Shown one piece after another: positions 9,105 to 17,950 of a stretch of DNA of 64,000 nt. Origin of the DNA: Mesorhizobium sp. NZP2077 (GTDB lineage: Bacteria; Pseudomonadota; Alphaproteobacteria; Rhizobiales; Rhizobiaceae); contig NZ_CP051293.1 in assembly GCF_013170805.1 (NCBI RefSeq), positions 6,702,001 through 6,766,000 of the forward strand, written 5' to 3'. The notes beneath the pieces were generated by a model. The model had not been told where the DNA came from. It did not search any database and saw only the letters and a list, made by a program, of their open reading frames with translations. Position 1 is the stretch's first letter, and each line of letters opens with the position of its first letter. Both the position numbers and the translations under genes were made by a program.

Positions 9105-10415
9105 ATGGCTCTTTCCGACGTAAAATGCCGTAATGCCCGACCCGCTTCCAAGCTCGTGAAATTGTCTGACGGTGGCGGGCTCCAGCTTTGGGTGCAGACT
9201 ACCGGATCTCGCCTATGGCGCCTCGCCTATCGTTTTGGCGGCAAGCAGAAGCTTCTGGCGTTGGGCAGCTATCCCCTCATCTCCCTCGCTGAGGCACGCG
9301 AGGCGCGCGATACCGCCAAACGTCTCCTCCTACGTGGCATCGACCCCGCACAGGAGCGTAAGTCGCAAAAGGCTTCGGCGGAGGACACCTTTCGCTCAAT
9401 CGCGGAGGACTATGTCGACAAGCTGAAGAAGGAGGGACGTGCCGACCGGACCATCACCAAGGTCAAATGGCTGCTCGACTTTGCCTATCCAACGTTTGGG
9501 GACAAAAGCGTTCGGGAGATCGATCCGGCCACAATTCTTGCCGCTCTCCGCAGCGTGGAGGTTCGTGGTCGATACGAGTCGGCCAGGCGAATGCGCTCCA
9601 CCATCGGCAGCGTGTTTCGATATGCAATCGCAACCGCACGCGCCGATGTAGATCCAACGATCGCCCTGAGGGGCGCACTCGTCGGTCCGACGGTCACGCC
9701 CCGTGCCGCGGTTACCGATCCTAAGGCCTTGGGAGGTTTGCTGAGGGCGATTAATGCATTTGACGGACAGCCTACAACCCGAGCCGCTCTGAAGCTGATG
9801 GCCCTGCTATTTCCCCGCCCCGGCGAGCTGCGCGCGGCCGGATGGGACGAGTTCGATTTCGAAAGCTCGGTGTGGAGCATCCCTGAAGGACGCATGAAGA
9901 TGCGACGGCCGCACCGCGTACCTCTTTCCACGCAGGCCGTCAGCGTCCTGACCTCACTTAGAGAAATCTCTGGTGGTGGATCGCTGTTGTTTCCTAGTGT
10001 TCGATCGGGTTCGCGTCCGATTTCCGACAACACGCTTAACGCCGCCCTTCGCCGTATGGGCTATGGCAAAGAAGAAGCTACCGCGCACGGCTTTCGAGCA
10101 ACGGCATCAACTCTGCTAAACGAATGCGGCAAGTGGCACCCGGACGCCGTAGAGCGGCAGCTGGCCCACATTGAGAACAACGACGTTCGGCGCGCCTATG
10201 CCCGGGCAGAGCACTGGGAAGAGCGCGTCAGGATGATGCAATGGTGGGCCGATTATCTGGATGAACTCGAGAGCAAAAACTCGCTGGTGGTCTCAATCGG
10301 GGGACGCGAGGCAAGCCTGCTGTCCATACATCCTCGCGAGGGTCTAGTTTGGAAGCCAACAGCGACGGTTCGCCAAACGACGAGACGAACCTCCAATCTC
10401 CGAAAATCACACTGA
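9105..10415 (+). CDS. intS: P4-type tyrosine integrase of the symbiosis island (IntS-like)
   Basis: A 436-residue tyrosine recombinase. The N-terminal arm-binding DUF4102 domain (SDGGGLQLWV, about residues 20-100) is followed by the SAM-like core domain and a catalytic domain with Arg238 (RPGEL), His328 and Arg331 (HGFR), His355 and Tyr365 (RRAYARAEHW), all present. The ATG at 9105 has GGAGG 8 bases upstream; an ATG at 9090 is in frame but lacks this. Its place next to tRNA-Phe marks it as the enzyme that inserts and excises the island. The last 50 residues are less conserved-looking. A decayed relative of its 3' half lies at 24306-24785. Confidence 0.93.
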   Translation: MALSDVKCRNARPASKLVKLSDGGGLQLWVQTTGSRLWRLAYRFGGKQKLLALGSYPLISLAEAREARDTAKRLLLRGIDPAQERKSQKASAEDTFRSIAEDYVDKLKKEGRADRTITKVKWLLDFAYPTFGDKSVREIDPATILAALRSVEVRGRYESARRMRSTIGSVFRYAIATARADVDPTIALRGALVGPTVTPRAAVTDPKALGGLLRAINAFDGQPTTRAALKLMALLFPRPGELRAAGWDEFDFESSVWSIPEGRMKMRRPHRVPLSTQAVSVLTSLREISGGGSLLFPSVRSGSRPISDNTLNAALRRMGYGKEEATAHGFRATASTLLNECGKWHPDAVERQLAHIENNDVRRAYARAEHWEERVRMMQWWADYLDELESKNSLVVSIGGREASLLSIHPREGLVWKPTATVRQTTRRTSNLRKSH

Positions 10416-10670
10416 ACCCCGTCGAAAACACCGAAACTGGGCGACCAATGTTGCAGGCCCGGAGGGTCATCGTTTTCCACAGGAAATCAATACGTTATGT
10501 TGGCCACACATTTCCTTCGTATTCTCTCGTATGGTCTGGCGAACCTAAGGACCAGGAGGAGGACTAGTATCCCTCCGCGGTGTCTCGTCGTCCACAAGAA
10601 AGGTCGATTAACCCGTGACGAACGTGGCTGGTTTGGGGCCGGTAGCGGATTGACAGCTAACAGGACGAGA
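10416..10670. other. Non-coding gap downstream of integrase
   Basis: I see no gene, terminator hairpin or recognisable repeat in this stretch. It leads into a regulator remnant at 10671-10895. Confidence 0.4.
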
Positions 10671-10895
10671 TCATCTAAATCGGCCATTCTGCTGACGACC
10701 CGTTGCTGACGTAACGACGCGGCGCCGGACCAGCGGCGTCAGCAGCGCATAGGCCTTCGGCCGCAGGAACGCCGGCCCGTCGGCGTGGCGCAGCGTGCCC
10801 TCGCCGAGGTCGAGCGTGTAGCCGCCGAATTGAAACACCTGATCGACTGTGGCGATCTCCACCGGGATCCTCTCCTGATGGGAGGTGTTGGACAT
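10671..10895 (-). pseudogene. Remnant of a winged-helix (OmpR/CadC-type) DNA-binding domain
   Basis: The minus-strand frame reads FQFGGYTLDLGEGTLRHADG followed by PAFLRPKAYALLTPLV, the beginning of the winged-helix domain found at the N terminus of CadC-like or cyclase-linked regulators. The similarity stops after about 50 residues and no effector domain follows. I take it as a truncated leftover. The assignment rests on motif recognition alone. Confidence 0.5.
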
Positions 10896-10928
10896 GCGGT
10901 ATGGAGGGTATTAAGAGGCGGGTGGAGC

Positions 10929-12806
10929 CTAGGCTTGGGTGGGATCTCCGTGCAATAAGGCTTCATCACGCAATGCTGGACCGTCTGGCAGCGAGGTGAT
11001 CGGAAAGAGTTCAGCGTCTCCGCCAACGCGCGCTACCGTTCTCGAAATCTGCTCGGCAATGGCGAGTTCCGGGCAAGCGCGTACCTTTCTGCCAGACACA
11101 TAGAAACCCGCGGTACCGCCGAGTTGCACCCAGTTTTGCGAGGGTGTTCCGGCTTGTTCCGGCAGGCATTCGACGTCGGACAGCGGCATGCTGGTCCAGA
11201 AATCGCCGAGGGCCTGCGCAATGGCGGAGACCATGTCCTCCATTCTGGGATCCAGCAGAAGGTGCTCGCCGCCTGGCCTACGGAAGTCGAAGCACAGCGC
11301 CGCTAAGGGCGGCGGGCGGCTCTCTGGTATGTTTTCGGTCCACGCCGAATGCATTGGGAATATCGGGACGCAAAGGACATGCGTGACGTCCGCAGGTCGG
11401 GCAGCGTGGAGGTATTTCGTCGCGGTTCTTGTGAGGTCCTCGGTGGGAAGCGAATTTGCTCTCATCAAAACTGGTTCCCTCAACCTTAGGCAGAGCGCCT
11501 GGGAGCGTGTGTCCAGCCCCATTGCGAGGGAATCGTCTGCTTCCCCCTCCAGCATTGCTGCGTACACGACTCTCCCGACGAGCTCGCTAGTGGGCTGCAG
11601 AACGTACGCGCGGACCACGCCGTCGTCATAGGTGTGCTCCTTCACCATCCCGGCGAACGCCCGGAGGGCCTTCTCCATCAGGACAGGATCACGCGGTCCG
11701 ATCTTCCGGGACAGATACTCCGATACGCCACGGGCCCCATGCTCGACCGTCGCAGCCTTATTGGCATTCACAGCATCGAAATCTAGCGTGTTCAGCTGGG
11801 CGCTGAGTTCGATCAGGTGGAACTCGTCTATTCTACGTGTCTCAAGAAACGAACGGCTGTTGAGCGAGGAAGTCACGAACCGCCGTGCCAATGGCCCGAG
11901 CTTCGGACGCCTCGTCGATGCCTTCGGGGCACTCTCGAGACACTTCCGCAGCGTCCTGCCCAGCCATCGTCGCCTCGACCGTTTCGGCAGCGCCGAGGGT
12001 AACGGGTCGAGCAGCCGGAAGGCGAACGTAGGAATTCTCGCGTCAGCCATGTCCCGCAGGTCGTCCAGGACCCAAGCAGGTCCGTTCGAGGCAAGTCCGC
12101 CGTCCACGTAGACAGCCCCGTCGAACAGCACCGGCTTGAAGAAGAGAGGATAGGCCATCGAGGCGGTGACGGCATCTGCCACGGGGGTATCCGGCGTTCT
12201 GTCGCGCCCGAATATCTGCATGTCATTGCGCGTGAGATCGGTCGCAACGACACGCAAATCTATAGGCAGATCCTGAAAACGCACGGAGGTGCCCGCAGGC
12301 AGGCCGAGCTTTACCCTGATAGTCTCGTCGATCCATGCGCGGAGCCGCCCGGTTCCGACCGCGCCCGCTTCCCACCAGAGGTCGCCCAATACCTTACTAT
12401 GCATTGCCAGGGGTAAGGCGGAAAAGTTCGCAGCTGCTACTGCCACGCCCCAGCTCAACCATAGACGGGATGCGACGTGCTCCCAGATGTACGTGCGGAA
12501 ACCAGGCTCGGGTTGGCGCAGAAGCGTTTCCAGATGCCTTCGAAGGCGAAGGACGCGCGAGTACTCGGCCTCGTCCATGAACTTAAGTTCGAGGTTGTCC
12601 GAAAGCAATCCGCGCTCGCCAGCCTCGGTAACGCGAAACAGGTCATCGGACTTGAATCCGGCCGCGACCAGGGCGGCTATCATTGCTCCGATCGATGTTC
12701 CCGCGACGGCTCGAAAGCGGAATCCGCGCTGCTCGGCGGCACGCAACGCACCGACGTGAGCCAAACCCTTTGCTCCGCCGCCTTCAAAAACCCCGAAAAC
12801 CTCCAT
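10929..12806 (-). CDS. Patatin-like phospholipase, last gene of a seven-gene operon
   Basis: A 625-residue protein. Residues 1 to about 300 are a patatin lipase domain with oxyanion loop GGGAKG (9-14), nucleophile motif GTSIG (Ser38) and catalytic DGG (Asp235); the Ser-Asp dyad is intact, so it should hydrolyse membrane acyl esters. The C-terminal half (about 330-625) is not recognised; it may be a sensory or regulatory domain. There is no signal peptide. It begins 13 bases after the kinase gene. Patatin proteins act as membrane-attacking effectors in several antiphage systems such as CBASS CapV, and a toxic-effector role is my inference here. An ordinary lipase cannot be excluded. Confidence 0.85.
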   Translation of the reverse strand: MEVFGVFEGGGAKGLAHVGALRAAEQRGFRFRAVAGTSIGAMIAALVAAGFKSDDLFRVTEAGERGLLSDNLELKFMDEAEYSRVLRLRRHLETLLRQPEPGFRTYIWEHVASRLWLSWGVAVAAANFSALPLAMHSKVLGDLWWEAGAVGTGRLRAWIDETIRVKLGLPAGTSVRFQDLPIDLRVVATDLTRNDMQIFGRDRTPDTPVADAVTASMAYPLFFKPVLFDGAVYVDGGLASNGPAWVLDDLRDMADARIPTFAFRLLDPLPSALPKRSRRRWLGRTLRKCLESAPKASTRRPKLGPLARRFVTSSLNSRSFLETRRIDEFHLIELSAQLNTLDFDAVNANKAATVEHGARGVSEYLSRKIGPRDPVLMEKALRAFAGMVKEHTYDDGVVRAYVLQPTSELVGRVVYAAMLEGEADDSLAMGLDTRSQALCLRLREPVLMRANSLPTEDLTRTATKYLHAARPADVTHVLCVPIFPMHSAWTENIPESRPPPLAALCFDFRRPGGEHLLLDPRMEDMVSAIAQALGDFWTSMPLSDVECLPEQAGTPSQNWVQLGGTAGFYVSGRKVRACPELAIAEQISRTVARVGGDAELFPITSLPDGPALRDEALLHGDPTQA

Positions 12807-12819
12807 GGCGGCCGCGCTT

Positions 12820-13380
12820 TTACGCAGCCTCCTTGACTGCTATGGCGGCCTTCTTTGCGAAGTCGGCCACCTTGTCGACCTGGAAGGATAACGGCAAGGT
12901 CGCGTCGACGATCAGGTCAGCGTATTGCGGAAGAATACGAGCGATCTGCGCTTCGGTAATGTCCTGCTCGTATCGTGCGAGAAGCCTCCGTTCGACCGCC
13001 TCTCGTTGCATGTACCGTTCCTGCCTGACGTCACTCGGCGCCTCGAGGTAGACGAGCTTAACCTTGTCGTCGAGCTTCTCGCGGAGCGTGAACAGCACTT
13101 CCACGTGGCGTACGCCGTCGAGGATGACGTTCGGCGCGTCCCCAGCCTGGGCGAGCACATCGTCAACGAATCCTTCCACGTTGGTCAGCACTAGCGCTTG
13201 GCCCAGCTGTTGGAGGACCGCTCGGTCTTTCCAGTCCCGCCCGTTGTCCGACGCAAGCTTGCGCACGTAGTCGCCGAAACTGGCGCGTGGCCAGCCGAGC
13301 CGTTCATGCAAGGCGTTCGTCAGCGAGGACTTTCCGACACCAAGTCCCCCTGAGAACGCTAGTACGAAATTCAGTGCCAT
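12820..13380 (-). CDS. P-loop nucleotide kinase-like protein
   Basis: A 186-residue protein with P-loop GGLGVGKSS (residues 11-19), a lid-like basic segment (RQERYMQREAVERRLLARYE) and VILDGVRHVEV resembling the dephospho-CoA or adenylate kinase fold. The ATG at 13380 has GGAG 8 bases upstream; a GTG at 13386 is too close to that site. The gene follows the methyltransferase-like gene by 2 bases. The substrate is unknown; a nucleotide, nucleoside or modified base is plausible from the fold and the radical SAM neighbour. The short lid and size fit a stand-alone small-molecule kinase. Confidence 0.75.
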   Translation of the reverse strand: MALNFVLAFSGGLGVGKSSLTNALHERLGWPRASFGDYVRKLASDNGRDWKDRAVLQQLGQALVLTNVEGFVDDVLAQAGDAPNVILDGVRHVEVLFTLREKLDDKVKLVYLEAPSDVRQERYMQREAVERRLLARYEQDITEAQIARILPQYADLIVDATLPLSFQVDKVADFAKKAAIAVKEAA

Positions 13381-13382
13381 GG

Positions 13383-14588
13383 TCACATCTCCGATAGGAC
13401 TGCAGGAACCCCCGACTCTCGCAGCCCGTGGGAATTATCCCACCCATGTTCCGAAGGCGCAAGTTTCGTCCGTTGGGAGACACGACGTCGCCAACAGGGT
13501 TTCGCATCCGACTCCTCGATCTTCCCTACGAGCCCCGAGACCGGGCCAGCCGGCCCGAGGGCTAGCTTCCCGATTTCGTCGACCGTGCCGCCGATCATGA
13601 CCGTGTTTGAAGAAGTCCAGGCCGACGCAGTGGCCCGGAGCGGAGAAGTTCGGCTTACGGAGTCGGTGACAACGATCTTCGGTTTCTTGCCTTGGGCCAT
13701 CGAGGCCCTTAGCCATATCCTGCCGGAACGGGAAGCGCCTTCCACCCAGCCGCTATCCGGAGCCAGCGGCAGCATCGCGGAGTCGCTTGTTCCGGATCGG
13801 ACGAAAGGCCTTAGCAGACCGGTTCGCCAGAACGCCGGAACGTTTCTGATGCCCGCCGCCTGCAGCGCACGGGACTCGAAAAGCGGCGTGCGATACCTGA
13901 CCCTGGATGTCCGTCCCACGGGAGCCAGTCCCGGATACAGGTCAGTCACGTTTCCGAACAGAGCCCGAGCGCTAGAAGCCGCGGTTAGCAGATCGGGCCC
14001 GCAGACTAGGAGGACACCTCCTTCACGGATGCCTACGCACACCCTCTGGGCGAGCGGAGCCGCCACGTCGTCGTACCAAGGAGGATCGATCACGCCGGCG
14101 GACGCTTCCAAACCGCCCAGCTCGTCGAAATCCAGATACAGGGCGCCGGGGACCAGCCCGCGCAGCGCTTCGGAAACCGGGTCTCCATTCCTCACGGCCA
14201 CGACGATTTGGTGGGACATCCGCAGGCGCGCGGCCGCAAGAACCAGCGTCGGCACGCAGGCCAGGAGAATCCTGCCGCCATTGCCAGCGGCGTCGCGAAG
14301 CCTGCGGAGGATTGTCTCGGGCACGCCCGGGGCGAAGCGCCAGTCCCCGTCTAGCGGGTGCTCCGCTGGAAGCCCCTCCACAGGCGAAAGGTCCTCCGCG
14401 AATCCTTCCTGCGCGTCGTCGGCCAGACGTATTGCGGCCTCTTGGGCCGGGCCTGATTCCAACGCCAGCCGTTCAAGACATTCGAGCACGGACACCGGCC
14501 ACGCGCCCAGGCACCGCGACGAGAGCTGGCGGAAGTCCCTGCTGCGGGTGACTTGCTCCCGCACGACGTCGAGGAGGGAGGCCTTCAT
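13383..14588 (-). CDS. Methyltransferase-like protein with DPPW motif
   Basis: A 401-residue protein I do not recognise as a whole. Residues 100-200 look like a Rossmann methyltransferase: a hydrophobic strand GGRILLACVPTLVLAAA where motif I is expected, acidic YLDFDELGG, then GVIDPPWYDDV (Asp168 to Trp171) matching motif IV of N6-adenine and MT-A70 enzymes, then GGVLLVCGP. The glycine-rich SAM loop is atypical, so activity is uncertain. The C-terminal 150 residues are unassigned and rich in Ser and Arg. The ATG at 14588 overlaps the radical SAM stop as ATGA, which fixes the start and couples the two genes. Confidence 0.6.
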   Translation of the reverse strand: MKASLLDVVREQVTRSRDFRQLSSRCLGAWPVSVLECLERLALESGPAQEAAIRLADDAQEGFAEDLSPVEGLPAEHPLDGDWRFAPGVPETILRRLRDAAGNGGRILLACVPTLVLAAARLRMSHQIVVAVRNGDPVSEALRGLVPGALYLDFDELGGLEASAGVIDPPWYDDVAAPLAQRVCVGIREGGVLLVCGPDLLTAASSARALFGNVTDLYPGLAPVGRTSRVRYRTPLFESRALQAAGIRNVPAFWRTGLLRPFVRSGTSDSAMLPLAPDSGWVEGASRSGRIWLRASMAQGKKPKIVVTDSVSRTSPLRATASAWTSSNTVMIGGTVDEIGKLALGPAGPVSGLVGKIEESDAKPCWRRRVSQRTKLAPSEHGWDNSHGLRESGVPAVLSEM

Positions 14589-15559
14589 CCGCAGTCCGCC
14601 AGTCCGAGCGCGTGCAAGGATTCGCGCCACATGTCCAAAAGGCGCCACTGATGCTCCAGGGCGTCCGCGCGTATCGGGTTCACGCGCGCCGTCATCGTCG
14701 CGAACTCGCTCACAAGCAGCGGCACCGCACGGCCAGGGAGGTCGTCCCGGATGTTAAGGAGGCGCTCGATGAATCTTGTCATCGCCTCGCGGTCGCCGGC
14801 GCGCGGCGGCGCCGTAAGGGTCACGTAAATATGCAGGTCGAGCCCCATCTCCGAGTACCCCCGAAGGATTAGCAGCTGTTCCTCGAAGCCGGATCCCTCG
14901 GCGGAGGTGTTGAAAGCGAAGGACTCCGCATCGAATCCTTTGACGCAGCATGCCTTCCCATATCCGCGGCCGTAGGACTGAATGCGTTCCAGCAGTGTGC
15001 GCGAATCCTTCCGAAGCAGCAGGTCGGTGCTTAGGTTGTCGTCCGACCAAAGGTAGACTTCCGACTTGGAGCCGCGTGCCTCGATGGCGTCCATGGTCCA
15101 GGCTATCCACTCCGGCGCGAGGTCCGGCGAGCCTCCGCTGAGGTCTAGGATACGCGGCCTGTCGGCTTGGTCGAGGTAGAGATCTACAAGCGCTGAAGCG
15201 TCCATCCAGACCGACTTGGAGGTGTCTGCGGAAAGCAGGTCGAACGGGACGAAACAGTACCAGCACCGCCATGCGCACCCGGCGAGCTGAAAGACCTGAG
15301 CCTGCATGACTTCGGGCGGCTCAATTCCGAGCCATCTGCTGGCGGGGACGATTGGTAATGGATTGTCCGGCCATCCCGGACCCGACCGTCTCCTGAAATG
15401 TCGCCTGCGTCCTATACCGTTCGCATTCGGAGGCAGCGTAAGGTCCTGCTCCTGTTTAGACCCTTCCATGCGTGACACGAGCACGTGGCGGCGATCTGTG
15501 TCCACGATGCGTCGACGCATCACTGAAACCATGTGGTCAGTCCGTATGGCGGACGGCAT
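14585..15559 (-). CDS. Radical SAM protein
   Basis: A 324-residue protein. Cys95, Cys99 and Cys102 form CX3CX2C in the segment QLAGCAWRCWYCFVP, the 4Fe-4S site that cleaves S-adenosylmethionine. Further along, LDLSGGSPDLAPEWI matches the SAM-contacting GGxP-like motif of the family. The first 75 residues are basic and not family-like. AAGG stands upstream of the ATG at 15559, which lies 9 bases after the DUF4186 gene. The substrate is unknown. Its coupling to a methyltransferase-like and a kinase-like gene suggests chemistry on a nucleotide, nucleic acid or peptide, which is inference. Confidence 0.8.
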   Translation of the reverse strand: MPSAIRTDHMVSVMRRRIVDTDRRHVLVSRMEGSKQEQDLTLPPNANGIGRRRHFRRRSGPGWPDNPLPIVPASRWLGIEPPEVMQAQVFQLAGCAWRCWYCFVPFDLLSADTSKSVWMDASALVDLYLDQADRPRILDLSGGSPDLAPEWIAWTMDAIEARGSKSEVYLWSDDNLSTDLLLRKDSRTLLERIQSYGRGYGKACCVKGFDAESFAFNTSAEGSGFEEQLLILRGYSEMGLDLHIYVTLTAPPRAGDREAMTRFIERLLNIRDDLPGRAVPLLVSEFATMTARVNPIRADALEHQWRLLDMWRESLHALGLADCG

Positions 15560-15568
15560 AGGCTACCT

Positions 15569-16135
15569 TCAGGCTTTCTCGATCTCGGGTAGACGAGCAT
15601 CCAAGAAACGCTCGACGAGGGTAAGGCAGTAGTCTACTTCCTGCTGAGTGAGATGCGTGTTCTTGTCGATCCCGTGCCAGTAGTGCATGCACTGCCGACA
15701 GCAGGTCGCGGTCGCATGCTGTGCATAGAAGATGACGTTGCCTTCCATTTTTGTCTGCCGGCTGTCCCAGGCACCAGCAGGCTTACCGACAGATGAGATC
15801 AGCCGCTTCCTGGCTTTCTCCAGGAGCGTCTTTCGGTCAACCTTCGAGGCACGTCTGACCGCGTCGTTGTCGAACGGCTTCGTCCACATATGCTCCCTGA
15901 TTACCTCCTGGCGAAGTTCGGTGAAAAGAATATCGATGTCGCCGAAATCTCGACGATGCGCCCTCTCCCAGTCGACTCGCTCCGCACCACAAGCGCGACA
16001 TGGTCCATAGTGCGGAAGGTTCCCCGTCCGCTTCTTCTGAAGAAAGCAATGTAGGTCTTCACCGCAAGCCACTGAAGTGCACGTGATCTTTACGGAAGGA
16101 AGCGGAGCATCAAGTTTGTCTGTCAGTTCGCTCAT
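15569..16135 (-). CDS. DUF4186 protein with N-terminal zinc-ribbon-like region
   Basis: A 188-residue protein. Residues about 125-185 match DUF4186: TKMEGNVIFYAQHATATCC, then RQCMHYWHGI and LTQQEVDY, with Cys145, Cys146, Cys149 and His154 as likely metal ligands. DUF4186 proteins are usually near 110-120 residues; this one adds an N-terminal part with CTSVAC and CRAC pairs that could bind zinc. The function of the family is not known to me. It overlaps the XRE/ImmA gene by 26 bases and precedes the radical SAM gene by 9 bases. Confidence 0.75.
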   Translation of the reverse strand: MSELTDKLDAPLPSVKITCTSVACGEDLHCFLQKKRTGNLPHYGPCRACGAERVDWERAHRRDFGDIDILFTELRQEVIREHMWTKPFDNDAVRRASKVDRKTLLEKARKRLISSVGKPAGAWDSRQTKMEGNVIFYAQHATATCCRQCMHYWHGIDKNTHLTQQEVDYCLTLVERFLDARLPEIEKA

Positions 16136-17525
16136 CGGATGTCTCCAGCATCTGGTTGATCAGGTCTGTTTCGACACGGTCCAACCGGTCGAGTTCGGCG
16201 TTGCGGATGAAAGTGTCGCGCACGGTTCTCCAGGGATCGCCCGGCTCTTGCAGGTTCCGGGCGGCGGCCCACCAGCTCCTGTTGCTACTTTCCTTGTCGA
16301 CATGTGCAGCGAACAGGTTGGCCAGAATCCCAACCGGAATGTTCTCCTCGTTCGCGATCTCGATCGCAGCTTCGCTAAGGCGGCTAACCTGGCCGTTCGA
16401 TCGCTGGAGGAACTCCGAGATTATGGTTGCCAGGCGTCCTTCCGTTAGGACCTCCGCTGCAAACCGGTTGGCTCTCTGCTCCTCTATTGATTCTCTCCGC
16501 TCGCCGGACGTCTCTTCGGCTTCGATCAGTGCGAAGTCGCCTTCAGTCGCAATAAGGTGATAGAGCTCGTGAATAAGGTCGAACAGCGCCCGAGACTCTT
16601 CGTCCCCGGTATTCCGGAGGACGATCACGGCCCGCCCGTTGCGTCGCCAGCAGGCTCCGTTGAATGCGATCCTGTCGTCGAGGGCAATGACCCCAATTCC
16701 CATTTCCCAACACGCCTCCACTGCGGACTGCAACGATAGTCCGTAGAAGAACAGTTGAGCGTGCATGTCCTCTATGGAGCCCGGGAGCGGCGATGGCTTT
16801 CGCCTGACGGCCTTGGCCACGATCGAGCACAAACCGTCCAAGTACGCCGCGTATGCGCGCGTACGAACCTGATTGGCCGAAGCGGGAAGTTTGAACTGAA
16901 GCGCCGTGGGCGCGAATTCCCGGTGGCTGAGCACCTCCCGAATGCCGAAGGCGAAAAGCTTCCGAAGCCTTGCGTCCACTTCGTCTATGAACATGTCGAG
17001 CCGCGTCGCCAGCCGTCGGGGCAGGATTCTTGTGTCGAGTACAGAGGCTGGCAGCCCCGCATCCATCAGGGCTCGCCGCAGTTCCTTGGGATCATACGCC
17101 GGCCTGTCATCCAGAAGGACGTTCTGCCTCGTATCGAGCTTCAAGACATTGGCGATGCGAGCAAGCGACGCGAACGACACGGAGGCGTACTCCTCCGATT
17201 CCCAGCGCTGGATTTGCTGGGGACGCAATCCGAGCATTCCGGCGAGATCGGATTGACTGAACCCGCGAGCGACTCGCGCCTTTATCAGCGCCTTGGGGAG
17301 ATCTGCCAGGCTGTCTACGGGTATCTCTGCTACGTTGCCCGATCTCAGCGCTTCGTACTCGGCAAGTTGCTCCTCGAGTTCCTGAACGGTCTCAGACAGA
17401 GTGAGGGCCTGGGCAGTCACAAAAACAGAGTCCAGGACCGAAGCGTCCTCAAGGTCTTCGAGCACGCGACGAAGCTTGTCGAGCTTGCGGGATGTAACCC
17501 TGTACTGGTTCTCTGTCGCAATCAT
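16110..17525 (-). CDS. XRE regulator fused to ImmA/IrrE-type metallopeptidase
   Basis: A 471-residue protein with three parts: a coiled-coil-like N terminus (about 10-62), an XRE helix-turn-helix (about 75-130, SQSDLAGMLGLRPQQIQRWE), and a C-terminal ImmA/IrrE zinc peptidase with HELYH (His319, Glu320, His323) and the downstream EEQRANRFAAEVL glutamate. Such proteins sense a signal and cleave a repressor or themselves to release expression. The ATG at 17525 overlaps the upstream stop as ATGA. It is the best candidate to bind the palindrome at 17950-17969 and control this operon. Confidence 0.85.
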   Translation of the reverse strand: MIATENQYRVTSRKLDKLRRVLEDLEDASVLDSVFVTAQALTLSETVQELEEQLAEYEALRSGNVAEIPVDSLADLPKALIKARVARGFSQSDLAGMLGLRPQQIQRWESEEYASVSFASLARIANVLKLDTRQNVLLDDRPAYDPKELRRALMDAGLPASVLDTRILPRRLATRLDMFIDEVDARLRKLFAFGIREVLSHREFAPTALQFKLPASANQVRTRAYAAYLDGLCSIVAKAVRRKPSPLPGSIEDMHAQLFFYGLSLQSAVEACWEMGIGVIALDDRIAFNGACWRRNGRAVIVLRNTGDEESRALFDLIHELYHLIATEGDFALIEAEETSGERRESIEEQRANRFAAEVLTEGRLATIISEFLQRSNGQVSRLSEAAIEIANEENIPVGILANLFAAHVDKESSNRSWWAAARNLQEPGDPWRTVRDTFIRNAELDRLDRVETDLINQMLETSDERTDRQT

Positions 17526-17950
17526 GGAAGAGTACTCAAGTCAAGTATGACGACCCCCTTAGGGGCACCGTCCCGATCGGTCTGGAAAAACTCGCGGAAA
17601 GGGGAAAAACCATCCGCCGAATGGTTCTCAGGATGGATCTCGCCCCGGAATTCAGCTTTCATCGCCTTTTTTCCCATTAGTAGGTGAGGGTCGATCTTAA
17701 GCGGGTCCATTCCTGTATAGTCACAGCATGCATCATAGTCCGAAGGGTTCGGTTTCGCGGTCACGAAGCTGCCGTCCAGTAGGAAGAACTTGCAGCCTGC
17801 GTTCCTTAGGTTTGTGGAAGCCCGCAGAAGACCGGCTAGCAGCCACAACCTGTGTGCGTTCCACCCGAATCGCTCGAAGACCTCGTCCCATCCAGCAGAA
17901 TGTTCACCAGGCGGCAGTTCCCCAGTGAGCGGATCGAACGCAGGGATCAT
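17522..17950 (-). CDS. Nucleotidyltransferase-like protein (DUF6932 type), first gene of operon
   Basis: A 142-residue protein with GSFVTAKPNPSDYDACCDY (Gly60-Ser61, then Asp71 and Asp73), which is the GS...DxD pattern of minimal nucleotidyltransferases, preceded by LTGELPPGEHSAGWDEV typical of DUF6932. It could transfer a nucleotide to a protein or RNA, as in some toxin-antitoxin pairs, but the target is unknown. It is the first gene of the seven-gene set. The ATG at 17950 abuts a palindrome and has no Shine-Dalgarno site, so the message may be leaderless. Confidence 0.7.
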   Translation of the reverse strand: MIPAFDPLTGELPPGEHSAGWDEVFERFGWNAHRLWLLAGLLRASTNLRNAGCKFFLLDGSFVTAKPNPSDYDACCDYTGMDPLKIDPHLLMGKKAMKAEFRGEIHPENHSADGFSPFREFFQTDRDGAPKGVVILDLSTLP

